Shown piece after piece: positions 62,201-64,000 of a stretch of DNA of 64,000 nucleotides (the first letter of the stretch is position 1; every line of letters starts with the position of its first letter). The DNA comes from Misgurnus anguillicaudatus (Eukaryota; Chordata; Actinopteri; Cypriniformes; Cobitidae): positions 48,508,001 through 48,572,000 of the forward strand of contig NC_073358.2 in NCBI RefSeq assembly GCF_027580225.2. The letters are read 5' to 3'. Both the position numbers and the translations under genes were made by a program. Under the pieces are notes generated by a model that made no database searches, was not told the origin of the DNA, and saw only the letters and a list, made by a program, of their open reading frames with translations.

Positions 62201-63203
62201 AAATAAAATCAATTATGGGTCAAGTCTCAACCATTATAGAGCGTTCCAAATCACTCCCTTATGTCACTTTAGTTAAAATGTTGGCTAATGTAGATCGCAA
62301 ACTGCAAGGCAACTCGTAAAACTTTTGGTACAGTTCCTCAATTTGGAGGAAATTGGATAACAATTTTATGGTGCGAAATAAGAGCCTTTTAAAAGATTCA
62401 AGTGAGGCAAAGGTACTCCAAAGCTTCAGCTGTCAAACTGCAACAAACAGCAGTAAGCAAATAGAAGAAGACAGGTTTGCAGATTTAGTAGCTTAAAAAA
62501 CCCAACAGCAAATAAAACAATTACCTCCATCCAACTGAACTGCAGAGTGACAGTCAATTTGAAAACAAGTCACTCCATGTCAACAAAGGAATCTTCAGGA
62601 GCAGATGAGTTTATTGTGGAGCGGTGACGTCCTTTTAAAGGAACAATTTACTTATCTCTTGAGATTCAGTGGAAGCGGTGGAGGCTTTGGTGCTAAGCTT
62701 ACGGGCGTACGAGTAAAAGCCAGAGGTACTACAAAGGCTTAAGAGAATAATTCAAGTGCATATGACAGCGCAAAGAAATAAATATGACAAACAAATCCTT
62801 AAATGCCTCCTAACACTATTAGTTCCCGAATCGCACCTGAATGGACGGTTGGAGGAATAGAGGAAAGTGTCATAATGCTGAACAACTAATAGTTTTTTGG
62901 ATGCTCAAAAGTTTACTTTTTAAACTGCAATCGTTAACTTTGGAATCTATATCGCCAGCTCTGTTTGAAACATCAAATTGCAAGTTACTTTACGTATTTA
63001 CCTTATTTACGTATTTACCGTACAGGAGTACAGGATTTTAACATTGTGTTTTAATGTACTTGCTCAACAACTGATTTTTTATTATTTTATCTCAAAAAGT
63101 AACAGATTGCATCTTTACAGTTTCAGTGTACAATTTTACAATACTACATGTTGCTGCCTATGTTGTGCTACCGGTGGGTAATGTTCATAATTTATAAATT
63201 ATA
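62201..63203. other. Gene-free stretch
   Basis: No exon, RNA gene or transposon end recognised. It may be unique sequence. Confidence 0.4.
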
Positions 63204-64000
63204 CAGCGAGGAAAGTAAACATTTGACACATCAGCATTTGGCGAGTAAGGGGATTTCTAAGTGGGCTATTGACACAAAATTTCCACCAGATCCATCAAGC
63301 CAAATATTGAATTCATACAAGGAAATCAAAACATTTAAGTATACAAGTTGAGTCATAATAAATAAAGTGAAATGACAAAGTAAATAAGTATTGAACAGAT
63401 AAAGAGAACAAGGTGCAAAATGGCATAGAAAGCCAGGAGATCACCTGAAATCTGTCAGTATTGAGAGAGAAACCCTGCCCCCTATCAGTACTAATTGATA
63501 TCAGCTGCTTTAGTCCTAATTTATGGAAGGCTTCTCATTACCCAGGAGGCACACAGGAAAGACTTCATGATTGGTAAAAGCAAAGAACTCTCTCAAGATC
63601 TTCGTAATCTTATCGTTGAAAAGCATTTTGATGGAAATGGTTTTAGGCGCATTTCCAGAATGCTGAATGTTCAAGACTTCATTGCTGAACAAAAAGCATG
63701 TTGAGGCTCTATTAAAGTTTGCGAAAGAGAATTTGAAGAAGCCTGTGGATTATTGGGAGACTATAGTATGGTCAGATGAAAGCAAAATTTTACTTTTGGC
63801 AGTCATTCTAAACACCATGTTTGGTGGCACTGCCCACCACGCCAAGAACGACATACCAACAGTTAAGTTTGGGTGTGGAAGCATTATGGTTTGAGGCTGC
63901 TTTTCATCAAGGGGTACTGGCAGACTTCATATTATTGAAGGCAGGATGAATGGAGAAATATACCAGGACATTCTGGATAAAAATCTGCTGCTATCTACCA
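63204..64000 (+). mobile_element. Tc1-like transposon cut by the window edge
   Basis: It starts CAGCGAGGAAAGTAAACATT TG after TA (63202-63203), an end I recall from fish Tc1-like elements. The untranslated lead (ACACATCAGCATTT; AAGGGGATTTCTAAGTGGGC; AAATGACAAAGTAAATAAGT) is followed by transposase remains. The right inverted end lies beyond the window. Confidence 0.88.
63567..64000 (+). pseudogene. Tc1-like transposase pseudogene, partial
   Basis: MIGKSKELSQDLRNLIVEK from the ATG at 63567 is the helix-turn-helix start of Tc1-like enzymes. Near 63690 the reading jumps, with a frame change, to LLNKKHVEALLKFAKENL, which normally lies about 60-100 residues later. An internal deletion has therefore removed much of the DNA-binding region. 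YWETIVWSDESKILLLA holds the first catalytic Asp. A TGA follows FGCGSIMV at 63893, after which [20 protein letters not shown] continues in frame to the edge. It is not functional. Confidence 0.9.

Overview
The window looks like AT-rich nuclear DNA of a teleost fish, most likely a cyprinid close to zebrafish or carp. That reading rests on three things: the density of short DNA-transposon derivatives (hAT, PIF/Harbinger, TTAA-bounded and CACTA-like miniature elements), two Tc1-like elements, and a DANA/V-SINE-type SINE. No family name could be checked against a repeat library. I found no convincing host gene. Apart from one retrotransposon polyprotein, every open frame is short, and most fall inside repeats. 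The window is best read as intergenic or intronic sequence built by repeated, often nested, transposon insertion.

Left part (1-13 kb): several miniature inverted-repeat elements (MITEs) are followed by a complete Ty3/gypsy LTR retrotransposon on the minus strand (7795-12466). It has two 238-bp LTRs that I read as identical, a 5-bp target duplication, a primer-binding site, a polypurine tract and one uninterrupted 1323-residue Gag-Pol frame. It is the youngest and best-preserved element here.

Middle (13-36 kb): two pairs of PIF/Harbinger MITEs have partners elsewhere in the window. This part also holds a decayed Tc1-like transposon (17502-18654), a SINE, a TTAA-bounded element with an exon-like frame, and a decayed LINE reverse transcriptase ending in a TTGATTG-type tail. 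A block of abutting and nested MITEs occupies 28183-30905. A miniature LTR retrotransposon (32177-33322) has no coding capacity but keeps a 12-nt PBS complementary to its own predicted RNA 5' end, the signature of Tf1/sushi-type self-priming.

36.8-38.5 kb is a minisatellite of about 60 copies of a 27-bp unit; its length, divisible by three, leaves long meaningless frames open on both strands. 39-50 kb holds more MITEs, several nested. 50842-53259 is a hAT element carrying both a Harbinger MITE and a second hAT element, each with its own clean target duplication. 54-62 kb has a decayed tandem repeat, further MITEs and a 1.18-kb hAT element with a perfect 8-bp duplication. The right edge cuts a second Tc1-like element (63204 onward).

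The elements do not act as a shared system. What connects them is insertion history: target-site duplications and shared TTAA sites let several relative ages be read directly.
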